Positions 1-10,998 of a stretch of 64,000 nt of DNA are shown piece by piece. The number at the start of each line of letters is the position of its first letter. Position 1 is the stretch's first letter. The position numbers and the translations under genes are program-made. The notes beneath the pieces were generated by a model that saw nothing but the letters and a program-made list of their open reading frames with translations, had not been told where the DNA came from and did no database searches. The stretch is from Brevundimonas vesicularis (lineage in GTDB: Bacteria; Pseudomonadota; Alphaproteobacteria; Caulobacterales; Caulobacteraceae), in NCBI RefSeq assembly GCF_027105095.1, contig NZ_CP114278.1, positions 2,170,001 through 2,234,000 on the forward strand, in the 5' to 3' direction.

Positions 1-1226
1 GCGTAGAAGCTGACGCCTTCCAGCCCATTGGCCCGCGCGTCGTGGCGGAAGCCGACGCCCTCGAACGCCACCGACGCCCCGCGCGCATCGACAGGCCGCG
101 GCAGGGCGGCGGCGTTCGGCGCATCGGCGACCTGCGGCGTCTGCCGCGTCACCTTCAGCATCTCCTCCATGTCGATGAAGGACTGACGGATTTCCCGATA
201 GGCGAAGCCCAGGATGTTCAGCGGTGCATACAGCGAGATCATGATCAGCACCGCGGCCGTCACGTCGCCCGGCCCCATCCTTCCGGCCGCCGCCTCGAAC
301 CCGGCCATCACCGCCATGACGCCCAGGCCCAGGTTCATCACCAGGGCCTGCATCCCGTTCAGCATGTTCAGCGAACTGTTGGCCTTCAGCGACGCCTCGG
401 CATAGTCGCCCAGCGCCCGGTCATAGGTCTGGGCCGCGCGCGTCTCGGCCCCGAACGACTTGACCGTCTCATAGTTCAGCAGGGCGTCGACCGAGACGCC
501 GGCGGCCTCGGAATCGGCCGCATTCATGATCCGGCGATGCTCCAGTCGCCAGTTGGACATGGCGAAGGTGGCGGCGGTGTAGATGACGACCACGACCACC
601 GCGACGGCGGCGAAACGCCAGTCGTATTTGGCCCCCAGCACCCCGGCCGCCAGCACCAGCTCCACCCCCGTCGGAACCAGGTTGAAGGCCAGGATGCGCA
701 GCAGGAAGTCCACCGCGCGCGATCCCCGGTCCATCGTCCGCGACAGGGCGCCCGAGCGTTTGGTCTGGTGAAAATCCAGCGACAGGCTCAGCGCATGGGC
801 GAAGGCCTCGGCCGCCGTCGCGCGCTGGGCGGCGGCGCGCACCGGCGCGAACACTACGTCCGACACCAGGGGCGACGCAGCCGACAGGAACCGCACGACG
901 GCCCAGCCTATGGCGAAGGCTGCAAAGCCCAGGCCGACGGCGGTCGCCGCACCCTGCCCCGCCGCCAGACGGTTGACCGCCGCGCCCAGCACCAGCGGCG
1001 CCAGAACGCCCAGCCCCTTGCCCGCCAGCGTCAGCAGTATGGCCGAGATCAGCCGCAGTTTCAGGTGCGGCGCGCCCGATCGGGCCACCAGCCGCGCCAG
1101 ATCCGCCAGCGCCGTCAGCGTCGGAGGTCCGTCCGTCTTGTCCTGTGGGCTCCCTGCCTGCTGCGCCTTGACCATCGGGTCACGCCTGCCGCCGGAGCGT
1201 TCGCCTCGCATCGCCATGGTCCGCAT
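1..1226 (-). CDS. ATM1/HMT1-type ABC exporter, membrane part (partial)
   Basis: The gene is cut by the left edge of the window. The visible ~408 codons give an N-terminal soluble stretch and then the six-helix membrane domain of an ABC exporter. A helix pair near residues 55-110 is followed by the DFHQTKRSGALSRTMDRG coupling region, and the motif NYETVKSFGAE is typical of the ATM1/HMT1 group that exports glutathione-linked or heavy-metal species. The last visible residues (FEGVGF...LEGVSFYA) are the first strand of the nucleotide-binding domain, so Walker A and the rest lie outside. The start is uncertain: in-frame ATGs at 1226, 1217, 1211 and 1175 have no clear ribosome site. Substrate is inferred from family likeness only. 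Confidence 0.85.
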   Translation of the reverse strand, partial: MRTMAMRGERSGGRRDPMVKAQQAGSPQDKTDGPPTLTALADLARLVARSGAPHLKLRLISAILLTLAGKGLGVLAPLVLGAAVNRLAAGQGAATAVGLGFAAFAIGWAVVRFLSAASPLVSDVVFAPVRAAAQRATAAEAFAHALSLSLDFHQTKRSGALSRTMDRGSRAVDFLLRILAFNLVPTGVELVLAAGVLGAKYDWRFAAVAVVVVVIYTAATFAMSNWRLEHRRIMNAADSEAAGVSVDALLNYETVKSFGAETRAAQTYDRALGDYAEASLKANSSLNMLNGMQALVMNLGLGVMAVMAGFEAAAGRMGPGDVTAAVLIMISLYAPLNILGFAYREIRQSFIDMEEMLKVTRQTPQVADAPNAAALPRPVDARGASVAFEGVGFRHDARANGLEGVSFY

Positions 1227-1285
1227 ATGGAAAGCCAATGCGACCGGGGAAAGGCCACGCTGGCGCGCAAGCGGGGATTCGTCGC

Positions 1286-2302
1286 TCAGCCCAGACCGGC
1301 GACCGCCTCGATCAACTCGTCCACGGCCGCTTCCTGCGTCGCCCATGAACAGACGAAGCGCACCGAACCGTCATCGAAGGCGTAGCAGGCCCAACCCATT
1401 TCGTTCAGGCGGGCGTGCGCCTCTGGCGGCATTCGCACGAAGACCGCGTTCGCCTCCACCGGATGGGCCAGGACGAAGGGCGACCGCCCCGCGATGCCGG
1501 CCGCCAAGCGCTGCGCCATCAGATTGGCGTGGGCGCCGCCCGATTCCCAATCGCCGCTTTCCAGCAAGCCCAGCATCGGACCCGACAGCAGACGCGTCTT
1601 AGACGACGTCTGGCCCGCTTGTTTCAGACGGTTGTCCAGTCGCCGCGCCAGGCTCTTGTCGAACAGCACGATCGCCTCGGCGCAGTTGGCGCCCGCCTTG
1701 GCCCCGCCGAACACCAGCACGTCCACGCCCAGGCGCGGAATGTCCTTCAGGTCAAAGCCGGCGGCGACCGCATTGGTCAGGCGCGCGCCGTCCATGTGAA
1801 CGCCGTAGCCCAGCGCCTTGGCCGGTTCGATCAGGTGGCGCAGCTCTTCCTCGGTATAGACCGAGCCATATTCCGTGGCCTGGGTCAGCGACAGGGCGGC
1901 GGGCGGCTGACGATGCCCGACTTCGGGTTCGCCCAACTGCGCCTGCAGGGCCAATGGATCGATCTTGCCCGAGAACCCCGGCAGCCCGATCAGGCCGACA
2001 CCGTGACCGAAGAAGCCCGGCGCGCCCGTCTCGTCGGTGCAGATGTGCGCCGCATGGTGCGCCAGCACCGCCTCATAGGGTTGGGCCAGCATCGACAGGG
2101 CGATGGCGTTGGCCGCCGTCCCGCTGAAAACAAAACGCACCTCGGCGTCGGCATCCAGACGCTGGCGGATCTGGTCGGCGGCGCGGGCTGTGACATCGTC
2201 TGCGCCATAGGCGCGGGCGAATCCCTTGTTGGCGCGCACCAGGCCTTCGATGGCGCTCAGCGCCATGCCGGCGGTGTTATCGGAGCCGAAATCGTAACGC
2301 AT
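1286..2302 (-). CDS. ltaE: Low-specificity L-threonine aldolase
   Basis: A PLP-dependent fold-type I lyase expected to split L-threonine or L-allo-threonine into glycine and acetaldehyde in the cytoplasm. The N-terminus (DFGSDNTAGM) matches the substrate-binding start of threonine aldolases, VHMDGARL carries the PLP-contacting Asp, and VFGGAKAG supplies the Schiff-base lysine. The length (338 residues) fits the family. The ATG at 2302 shares one base with the TGA of the upstream channel gene (TGATG), so the two are probably translationally coupled. A TTG one codon earlier could also start it but is less likely. Confidence 0.9.
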   Translation of the reverse strand: MRYDFGSDNTAGMALSAIEGLVRANKGFARAYGADDVTARAADQIRQRLDADAEVRFVFSGTAANAIALSMLAQPYEAVLAHHAAHICTDETGAPGFFGHGVGLIGLPGFSGKIDPLALQAQLGEPEVGHRQPPAALSLTQATEYGSVYTEEELRHLIEPAKALGYGVHMDGARLTNAVAAGFDLKDIPRLGVDVLVFGGAKAGANCAEAIVLFDKSLARRLDNRLKQAGQTSSKTRLLSGPMLGLLESGDWESGGAHANLMAQRLAAGIAGRSPFVLAHPVEANAVFVRMPPEAHARLNEMGWACYAFDDGSVRFVCSWATQEAAVDELIEAVAGLG

Positions 2303-3255
2303 CAACGGTTCGTCGCCTTCAGATCGGCCGTATCGTCTTCGACCGTGCGGACGCGCACGACCGGCACCACATCCTCATCGCCATAGGGCACGGCGACCTG
2401 ATGCGGGAACGGAATCTCGATCCCGGCGGCGTCCAGCGCCTCCTTGCCGCCCTGCATCAGATCGGCCTGGGTCTGCCACCAGTCGCCGACCTTGACCCAG
2501 GCGTGCAGCGTCACCTGCACCGAGCTGTCCAGCAGGCCCGTCACGCCAGTCCACGGATGGGGATCGTGCAGCACCTTGTCGTGTGCGGTGGCCATATCCG
2601 CCAGCACGCAGCGCGCCTGGTTCAGATCGTCGCCATAACCGACCGTGAAGTTGATCTCGATCCGGCGCGTCTGCTGGCCGGTCAGATTGGTCAGCGGATC
2701 GCTCAGGACCTTGGAATTCGGAATGACGATCTTGTGGTTGTTGGCGTTGGACAGTTGGGTCGTGAACAGGTCCAGGCGCTGCACCGTGCCGCTCATCCCG
2801 CCGACATCGACCACGTCGCCGACCCGGTAGGGCCGCAGCACCAGCAGCATGATCCCCGACGCCACGTTCGACAACGTGCCCTGCAACGCCAAGCCCACCG
2901 CCAGGGAGGCCGCGCCCAACACGGCGATGATCGAGGTCGTCTGAACGCCCAGCCGCTGCAGCACGGCGATCATGCCGATGATGATCACCACAACCCGCAC
3001 CACCTGCACCGCAAAACTCAGGACGGTCGGGTCATGTCGGAAGCCGCGCACTCGCGACAGCGTCTTGCGCGCCGCGCCGGCCGCCCACTTCGCCACAAAC
3101 AGGGTGGCGACGAAGATCAGGATGGCGATGGTCAGGTTGATCGCGAAATCGCCCGCCATGTCGGTCAGCTTGGCGATCATGGCGGCGTCGATCGAAACGG
3201 CCTTACGGCCTGCGGCCACCGCGTCGGCGACTTCGTTGGAAAGAGGCAGAGACAT
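2302..3255 (-). CDS. MscS-family small-conductance mechanosensitive channel
   Basis: A 317-residue inner-membrane channel of the MscS type, which opens under membrane tension to release solutes during osmotic down-shock. An N-terminal periplasmic segment and first helix (INLTIAILIFVATLFVAKWAA) are followed by a second helix, then the pore-lining glycine/alanine-rich helix (GAASLAVGLALQGTLSNVASG), the beta domain (PYRVGDVVDVGGMSGTV) and the cytoplasmic cage. The ATG at 3255 was chosen because a longer in-frame extension (to 3366) would run into the end of the upstream ligase gene and resembles no MscS N-terminus. The gene runs directly into the threonine aldolase gene. Confidence 0.92.
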   Translation of the reverse strand: MSLPLSNEVADAVAAGRKAVSIDAAMIAKLTDMAGDFAINLTIAILIFVATLFVAKWAAGAARKTLSRVRGFRHDPTVLSFAVQVVRVVVIIIGMIAVLQRLGVQTTSIIAVLGAASLAVGLALQGTLSNVASGIMLLVLRPYRVGDVVDVGGMSGTVQRLDLFTTQLSNANNHKIVIPNSKVLSDPLTNLTGQQTRRIEINFTVGYGDDLNQARCVLADMATAHDKVLHDPHPWTGVTGLLDSSVQVTLHAWVKVGDWWQTQADLMQGGKEALDAAGIEIPFPHQVAVPYGDEDVVPVVRVRTVEDDTADLKATNR

Positions 3256-3307
3256 GAGGTCGGGTCTAACGCCTGACGCGACGATTGGAACCCCCGAATG
3301 CCCGATT

Positions 3308-5002
3308 TCAGGCCTTTGCGATCCGCCCGCCGCCGCTTTCGATGGCGTCCAGCAGGTCCATGACATCGTCGATGGTGTTGGCCTCTCGCGCCGGCTTGTC
3401 CCAGCGAATGCGGCTGACGCGCGGGAAGCGCATGGCCACGCCCGACTTGTGCCGCGTCGAGCGGTTCAGCCCCTCGAAGGCGATCTCCAGCACCAGGCCG
3501 AAATCCCGCTCGGCCCGTACCGACCGCACCGGCCCGAACCGGTCGATGGTGTGATCGCGCACGAACTTGTCGAGCTGCTTCAACTCTTCGTCGGTGAAGC
3601 CGAAATAGGCCTTGCCCACCGGCGTCAGCGCCCCTTCCGGCGTCCAGACGCCGAAGGTGTAGTCGGAATAGAAGCTGGAACGCTTGCCGTGCCCGCGCTG
3701 GGCGTACATCAGGACGGCGTCAATGACGTGGGGGTCGCGCTTCCACTTGAACCACGGTCCCTTGGGTCGCCCCGCCAGATAGGGGCTATCCCAGCGTTTC
3801 AGCATCAGGCCTTCCGCCGCCGCCCCGACCGGCGGATCGGCGCGCAGCCGCGCCAGTTCATCCCAATCGGCATAATCGACCACCGGCGACAGGTGCAGCC
3901 GCTCGCCGGCATGACCATTGACCAGCGCCTCCAATCGCGATCGACGCTCGCGCAGCGGCAGGCCGCGCAGATCCTCGCCATCCTGGGCCAGCAGGTCATA
4001 GGCGACGACCGCCGCCGGAAAGGCCTGCATCGCCTTGGCGTCCACCGACTTGCGGTTCAGCCGCTGCTGCAGGTCCCCGAACGGCGCCACCGCCCCGTCG
4101 CGCCAGACGATCAGCTCGCCATCGATCGCGCCTTCGAACGCCAGGGCCTCCATCACATCAGGAAAGGCGGCGGAAATCTCGTCGCCGGTGCGGGAATAGA
4201 GCTTGCGCACCTCGCCCTCCAGCACCGCCTGAACCCGGATGCCGTCCCACTTCCATTCGGCCGCATAGTCGGTCGGCGACAGTTTGGGCAGATCGACCGC
4301 TTCATCGATGGCGACGGCCAGCATGACGGGTCGAAATCGGCCGGGCGCATCCGGGCTGGGCCGCTCCGCTCTGCCCTCAAGCCAGGCGAACAGGTCGGCG
4401 TAGGGCGGCTCGACCGCGTGCCAGACCTCCTCGATGGCCGAGGCGTCGAGCGCCTCCAGCGTCCTCTGCGCCTCCTCCCCGTCCGGCGACGGCGGTGCCA
4501 TCACGGCGTCCGGACGCATCATGGCCGCCGCCGTCTTGGCCAGCCGCGCCGACAGACCGATACGCAAGGCCCCGGTCATCAGCTTCAGCAGCGCCCACCG
4601 TCCTTTCGGCTCCAGCGCATCCAGCCAGCCTTCTAGAAGACCGCGCACCTCCGCCCGCGTGGCGGTCCTCAGCGCCTCGACAACCTCGGCCAGTTCGGGC
4701 TCGCGGTTCGGTCGATGGTCCGGCGTCACGGGCCAGATCAGGGCCACCGTCTCCGCCAGATCGCCCACATAGTCGTAGGACCAGCCGAACAGTACGCTGT
4801 CGACCCGGCCTTCGACCGCTTTTCGGATCATGGCCGGCTTGGCGGCGTCGAACGTCAGGTCGCCGGTCAGGGCCGCCAGCGCCCATCCCCTATCGGGATC
4901 AGGCGTCGCCCTCAGATAATCGCGCACCAGCACCAGCTTCGCATTGCGCGAGGCCGTCAGGGACAGTCGGTCCAGTAGCTCGGCGAAGGCGCGCATCGTC
5001 AT
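3308..5002 (-). CDS. ATP-dependent DNA ligase (cisplatin damage response type)
   Basis: A 564-residue monofunctional ATP-dependent ligase. A helical N-terminal DNA-binding domain (1-220) is followed by the adenylation domain with motif I K-W-D-G at residues 251-254 (the AMP-accepting lysine), motif III-like residues near FEGAIDGELIV, motif V (GLMLKRWDSPY...WFKWKRDP) and a C-terminal OB domain. The long N-terminus and length match the bacterial ligase family tied to cisplatin-damage repair. In many alphaproteobacteria this ligase sits beside a metallo-beta-lactamase-fold exonuclease and a DEXH helicase. Neither is next to it here. Start at 5002 or the ATG two codons on (4996). Confidence 0.88.
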   Translation of the reverse strand: MTMRAFAELLDRLSLTASRNAKLVLVRDYLRATPDPDRGWALAALTGDLTFDAAKPAMIRKAVEGRVDSVLFGWSYDYVGDLAETVALIWPVTPDHRPNREPELAEVVEALRTATRAEVRGLLEGWLDALEPKGRWALLKLMTGALRIGLSARLAKTAAAMMRPDAVMAPPSPDGEEAQRTLEALDASAIEEVWHAVEPPYADLFAWLEGRAERPSPDAPGRFRPVMLAVAIDEAVDLPKLSPTDYAAEWKWDGIRVQAVLEGEVRKLYSRTGDEISAAFPDVMEALAFEGAIDGELIVWRDGAVAPFGDLQQRLNRKSVDAKAMQAFPAAVVAYDLLAQDGEDLRGLPLRERRSRLEALVNGHAGERLHLSPVVDYADWDELARLRADPPVGAAAEGLMLKRWDSPYLAGRPKGPWFKWKRDPHVIDAVLMYAQRGHGKRSSFYSDYTFGVWTPEGALTPVGKAYFGFTDEELKQLDKFVRDHTIDRFGPVRSVRAERDFGLVLEIAFEGLNRSTRHKSGVAMRFPRVSRIRWDKPAREANTIDDVMDLLDAIESGGGRIAKA

Positions 5003-5042
5003 CCATCTTGGGCGCCGGAAGCGTCGCCGTCCTCCTCAGAAC

Positions 5043-5075
5043 GAAAAACGCCCCGGAGGTTTCCCTCCGGGGCGC
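5043..5075 (-). terminator. Rho-independent terminator after the RcnB-like gene
   Basis: A perfect 11-bp GC-rich stem (5049-5059 with 5064-5074) with a four-base loop is followed on the minus strand by a run of five T (5048-5044). It lies about 20 bases past the stop of the RcnB-like gene and before the ligase start, so it should end that transcript and isolate the ligase. Confidence 0.88.
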
Positions 5076-5094
5076 ATCTCAAATCTTCAGCAGA

Positions 5095-5559
5095 TCAGTT
5101 GAACAATCCGGCGATAACGGCGGTGATCAGACCACCGGCGACGGCGGAAAGAACCACGTCATTGCCGCTGCGGACATATTGATAGCCACGGGGCGGCGCA
5201 CGCAGGCCATAGCGGTCGTAGTCGTTCACCACATAGGCGTTGGTGCGATAGTAGGACGGCATCCGCTGACCATAGCTCCAGGTCCGAACCGCATAGCCGC
5301 GCGGCGGGACATAGCGCGGGGCGTAGTAGCGACGTTCCGCACGCTGCCAGCGCTCATAGGCGCGCTGTTGCTGGCGGTACTCGCGACGATCCTCACGCAG
5401 CTCGCGGCGGTAGTCGCGGCGGTCGTGACGATAGTCGCGACGATCATCCCGCTGCTCGTAGCGGTGGTCATGGCGGGATTGCGCGGAAGCCGCGCCGGCG
5501 GCGCCCAGGGCGGTTGTGGCCATCAGGGCGGCCATCGTGGCGGTCAGGATCTTTCTCAT
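5095..5559 (-). CDS. RcnB-family periplasmic protein
   Basis: A 154-residue exported protein. Residues 1-27 form a signal peptide ending ASA-Q. Residues 28-75 are an extremely charged Arg/Asp/Tyr/His-rich segment with recurring D-R-R-D-Y-R units, and the C-terminus (NDYDRYGLRAPPRGYQYVRSGNDVVLSAVAGGLITAVIAGLF) matches the RcnB domain, named for a nickel/cobalt homeostasis protein of E. coli. The last 15 residues are hydrophobic. Many alphaproteobacterial members have no proven metal role, so metal handling is an inference. Single-gene unit with its own terminator. Confidence 0.85.
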   Translation of the reverse strand: MRKILTATMAALMATTALGAAGAASAQSRHDHRYEQRDDRRDYRHDRRDYRRELREDRREYRQQQRAYERWQRAERRYYAPRYVPPRGYAVRTWSYGQRMPSYYRTNAYVVNDYDRYGLRAPPRGYQYVRSGNDVVLSAVAGGLITAVIAGLFN

Positions 5560-5623
5560 GATCGTGTCTCCATCTGCGCCGAAGAACGTCGGCTTGGGTG
5601 CAGTTATGGAGCAAGGCGACTGA

Positions 5624-5679
5624 GGCGAGCCTGAACCGGCGTTATCGGCTGCGGTTCATGTCCCGAACACAGGCTCGCC
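5624..5679. repeat. Nested inverted repeat downstream of the histidine kinase
   Basis: Outer arms of 10 bp (5624-5633 and 5670-5679) match perfectly as inverted repeats, and inside them GAACCG (5633-5638) pairs with CGGTTC (5652-5657). The structure starts five bases after the kinase stop. It has no T-run, so it may stabilise the 3' end of the mRNA or act with Rho rather than be an intrinsic terminator. Confidence 0.6.
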
Positions 5680-5683
5680 GCAA

Positions 5684-7534
<1,851 letters not shown>

Positions 7535-7581
7535 GACGCTAAGACGAAGGTTCTAAGACGGTGTGAACGTGGTTCTTTCGG

Positions 7582-7878
7582 TCACGACGCCTCCTCCGGC
7601 GTCAGCGCCTTGATCGAAAGAGCGTGGACCGGTCCGGCCATCTCGTCCTTCAAAAGGGCGTTGACCGCGCGCTGTCGCGCCAGCCGCGACTGCCCCTGGA
7701 AAGCGGCGGACACGATCACCAGATTGAAATGGCTTTCGCCGCCAGGCCTGGCGTCCATTCCGCCTTCATGATGATGTCCGGCGTGGCGCCAGCTGTCGTC
7801 TTCGACCTCCAGACGCACGGGCGACAGCCCTGCCGTCAGTTTTGCACGAATAATCGTCGCCACCGGGCCTTCAGACAT
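7582..7878 (-). CDS. bolA: BolA family protein
   Basis: A 98-residue BolA-fold protein. Residues 5-25 (VATIIRAKLTAGLSPVRLEVEDDS) and the H-A-G-H-H-H-E-G-G loop give the BolA signature. A conserved His at 50 (ESHFNLVIVSAAF) and the segment R-Q-R-A-V-N-A-L-L follow. BolA proteins bind monothiol glutaredoxins and [2Fe-2S] clusters and influence iron and stress regulation. The ATG at 7878 was chosen over a longer reading frame that runs into the divergent J-domain gene, leaving 45 bp between the two starts. Confidence 0.93.
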   Translation of the reverse strand: MSEGPVATIIRAKLTAGLSPVRLEVEDDSWRHAGHHHEGGMDARPGGESHFNLVIVSAAFQGQSRLARQRAVNALLKDEMAGPVHALSIKALTPEEAS

Positions 7879-7923
7879 GATCGATTCCTTGATGCTGTCC
7901 CAATCGGGCTTACACTTCGGCTG

Positions 7924-8592
7924 ATGTCCGCCTCCTTTCAATACAAGCCGCGCTTCACCGACATTCGGGTGAAGCCGCCCAAGCCCGAGGAAGAGGCGGC
8001 GAAAGCCGACGTCCTGCACCTGAAGCCCGGCGAAAAGCCATGCCAGTGGCCCGACTGTCGCCGGGCCGCCGCCGCCAAGGCGCCCAAGTCGCGCGAACGT
8101 CTGAACGACTTCTATGAGTTCTGCCAGCCGCACGCCGGCGAATACAACAAGGGCTGGAACTTCTACGCTGGCATGACCGAGGGCGAGATTCGCGCCGCCC
8201 AGGAAAACGAGGCCATGACCGGCGGGCGCCCGACATGGGAGATGCAGGCCGGCAAGTTCACGCGCGAAGCCGCCGCCTTCGCCGCCAAGATGGGCACCTC
8301 GAACACCACCGGCGCCGGCTCATGGCGCGACAGCTTCGGCCTGTTCGGGCGCAAGGGCGATCAGGCGCCGCAGTCCGCGACCGAGGACCGTCGCATCGGC
8401 AAGCTGGAACGCGCCGCCCTCGCCGACCTCGACTTGGACCCGGGCGCGGACAAGGCGAAGATCAAGGCTCAGTATCACGAGTTGCTGAAGCGGTTTCACC
8501 CCGACACCAACAGCGGCGACCGCAGCGCCGAGGCCAAGCTGCAACGCGTGATCAAGGCCTGGAAAACGCTGAAGAAGGCCGGCCTGGCCTGA
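7924..8592 (+). CDS. J-domain (DnaJ-like) cytosolic protein
   Basis: A 222-residue protein with a C-terminal J domain (about 155-222) that carries the HPD tripeptide (LKRFHPDTN) needed to stimulate DnaK ATPase. The N-terminal 100 residues contain a C-x4-C pattern (PCQWPDCRRAA) and a second Cys/His pair (FCQPHAGEYN), which may bind zinc. This architecture is common in alphaproteobacteria, where the gene is often followed by cobS and cobT. Those genes do not follow here. Transcribed divergently from bolA. Confidence 0.9.
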   Translation: MSASFQYKPRFTDIRVKPPKPEEEAAKADVLHLKPGEKPCQWPDCRRAAAAKAPKSRERLNDFYEFCQPHAGEYNKGWNFYAGMTEGEIRAAQENEAMTGGRPTWEMQAGKFTREAAAFAAKMGTSNTTGAGSWRDSFGLFGRKGDQAPQSATEDRRIGKLERAALADLDLDPGADKAKIKAQYHELLKRFHPDTNSGDRSAEAKLQRVIKAWKTLKKAGLA

Positions 8593-8596
8593 CGGT

Positions 8597-9274
<678 letters not shown>

Positions 9275-9313
9275 GGTCGGGAAACCGGCGACAGCCGGCT
9301 TGGTTGCGCCGGA

Positions 9314-10543
9314 TCAGGGCTGACCGGCCGCCTGGATGTTCGCGGCAGCCATCATCGGGCTCAACGGCTCGCGGAAATAGCGATCAATCCCGTCCGCCAC
9401 CGACTTCATCAGGCGACGGCGCGCGCGCTCGTCGGTCAAAAGCCGCTCGTCCTCGGGATTGGTGATGAAGCCCATTTCCAGCAGCACGGCCGGCACGTCG
9501 GGGGCCAGGAGCACAGCCAGACCCGCATCGCGATGGCTGCGGCGCAGGAGAGGATGGTCCGAGCCTTCCAGGTGCGTCAGCAGAACGCGCGCGAACTGGG
9601 CCGAGCGGTTCTGGGTCGCACGTTGCGTCATGTCGAGCAGGATGCGATCCACCGACGGGTCGCGCCCCGGCAGGTGCAGCTCGCGGTGCCAGTTGTCGCC
9701 CCGCGTGAACTCACGCACCGCCCGGCCGGCGCCCTGCTCCGACAGGGTATAGACGCTGGCCCCGCGCAGCGCCGGATCGGCGCCCGCGTCGGCGTGCAAG
9801 GAAATGAACAGATCGGCGTCGGCCTGACGCGCGATGGAGACGCGGCGATAGAGGTCGACGTAGCGGTCGTCGGTCCGTGTCAGGCGCACGCGATAGCGGC
9901 CGTTCTTCTCAAGCTCGGCCTTCAACGCCAGGGCGGCAGCAAGGGTGACCTGCTTTTCCTGGGCGCTCGCGCCGCTGGCGCCGGGATCATTGCCGCCATG
10001 GCCGGCGTCGATGACGATCAGGGGGCGTTCGGCGCGACGTGGCGGCGCGCTGGCGCGCGGCGGCGGTGAGGTCGAGGCGCGCGCGGCGGCTCCGGTCGCC
10101 TTCAGGTCCACGACATAGCGATAATGGCTGACGCCGTCGCCGGGCGGCAGCAGGAAGCGCCGTTCGATCTCGCTGCCGCGCGCCAGTTCCAGCTGAACCC
10201 GCGACGAACCGCCGGACGAAGTGACCTCATAAGAGCGCACCAGACCCGAACCGCCGCCGTTCAGACCGCGTCCTGGCGCGACGCCGCTGAGGGCCAGCAC
10301 CACACGGCCTTCGCCGCCCGCGTCGATGACGCGTCCCTGCGCCGTCTTGTCCAGATCGATGACGACGCGGGTCCGATCGCCGTCGGCGCCGAAGCGCACC
10401 GCCAGCACATCGCCCTGCGCGCCCCAGGCGAAACCGCGCGTTGCGGACAGACCGACCATGCAGATGACCACGAAGGCCAGGGCGGTCATCGCCCACTCCT
10501 TCGCGCCCCAGCGCATCAGACCTGTCAAAACGCGACCGCTCAT
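9314..10543 (-). CDS. amiC: N-acetylmuramoyl-L-alanine amidase (AMIN + Amidase_3)
   Basis: A 409-residue cell-separation amidase that cleaves the bond between N-acetylmuramic acid and the peptide stem. A membrane/signal segment (residues 18-40) exports it to the periplasm, an AMIN domain (about 45-150) is expected to target it to septal peptidoglycan, a proline/alanine linker follows, and then the zinc amidase domain (174-395). Zinc ligands are His182, Glu196 and His250, and the catalytic Glu356 is in LLEMGFITNPEDE. Such enzymes are activated by EnvC/NlpD-type LytM factors. It is divergent from rne across 455 bp. Confidence 0.93.
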   Translation of the reverse strand: MSGRVLTGLMRWGAKEWAMTALAFVVICMVGLSATRGFAWGAQGDVLAVRFGADGDRTRVVIDLDKTAQGRVIDAGGEGRVVLALSGVAPGRGLNGGGSGLVRSYEVTSSGGSSRVQLELARGSEIERRFLLPPGDGVSHYRYVVDLKATGAAARASTSPPPRASAPPRRAERPLIVIDAGHGGNDPGASGASAQEKQVTLAAALALKAELEKNGRYRVRLTRTDDRYVDLYRRVSIARQADADLFISLHADAGADPALRGASVYTLSEQGAGRAVREFTRGDNWHRELHLPGRDPSVDRILLDMTQRATQNRSAQFARVLLTHLEGSDHPLLRRSHRDAGLAVLLAPDVPAVLLEMGFITNPEDERLLTDERARRRLMKSVADGIDRYFREPLSPMMAAANIQAAGQP

Positions 10544-10998
10544 CTGCGTCGGCGAACCCGGTTTAAGCCTACTTGAACCTCATCATGACAGAGGCTCGTA
10601 TTCAGGGGGTTAAGGCGAGCGCCTTTTAATTCTCCCGTTGCATGACTATGCTGTGACCGCTCGCGAACCGATCGCGCCGATTTCGCCTCTGCGAATCTTG
10701 GCGCGCCCTCCTCGCGGCGTTGACTTTCACCAATCCTAGAACCGCCCCGGCCTGGCCGATGGTTCGAAGAGCGGACCAGGGACGCGGCCTTCCTCAGGGA
10801 TTGGCGCGCCCGGTTCAGGACCGACGACCTCCATGGGCCTTTACGCCTGCGCTCCCCGACGGCTTGATCAAGCCTGTTTCGCCCTCCGCGGCGAAGGGAT
10901 GTCGCACGCGTCGGCCCCTACCCCCATTCGGCGAGCCGCCATGACCCTGCCCGGTGTTCCGGGACGGTCGGCCTGTGCGCGCCAGAGAGAGACTTTCC
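10544..10998 (+). other. amiC-rne intergenic region with structured rne leader
   Basis: 455 bases with no convincing gene. The rne-proximal half can fold into three hairpins on the plus strand: a perfect palindrome at 10861-10874, a TTCGCC/GGCGAA stem at 10878-10895, and a CCCGG/CCGGG stem at 10950-10963. In E. coli the rne 5' UTR is a structured feedback target of RNase E. That function here is inferred. A TTGACT at 10720 followed by CCTAGAAC at 10735 resembles Caulobacter promoter boxes but the spacing is about two bases short, so the promoter is unsettled. The ribosome site is the AGAGAGAG just before the ATG at 10999. Confidence 0.5.

Noticed and set aside
42..1385. 447-codon plus-strand frame over the ABC exporter gene
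   Set aside because: The minus strand encodes a clear ABC membrane domain; the plus frame is His/Arg/Gln-rich low-complexity shadow.
3256..3366. Upstream extension of the MscS reading frame
   Set aside because: It overlaps the end of the ligase gene and resembles no MscS N-terminus; the ATG at 3255 is sufficient.
10720..10742. TTGACT...CCTAGAAC as the rne promoter
   Set aside because: The boxes look right but the spacing is about two bases too short for the Caulobacter pattern, and no alternative -10 fits at 16-18 bases.
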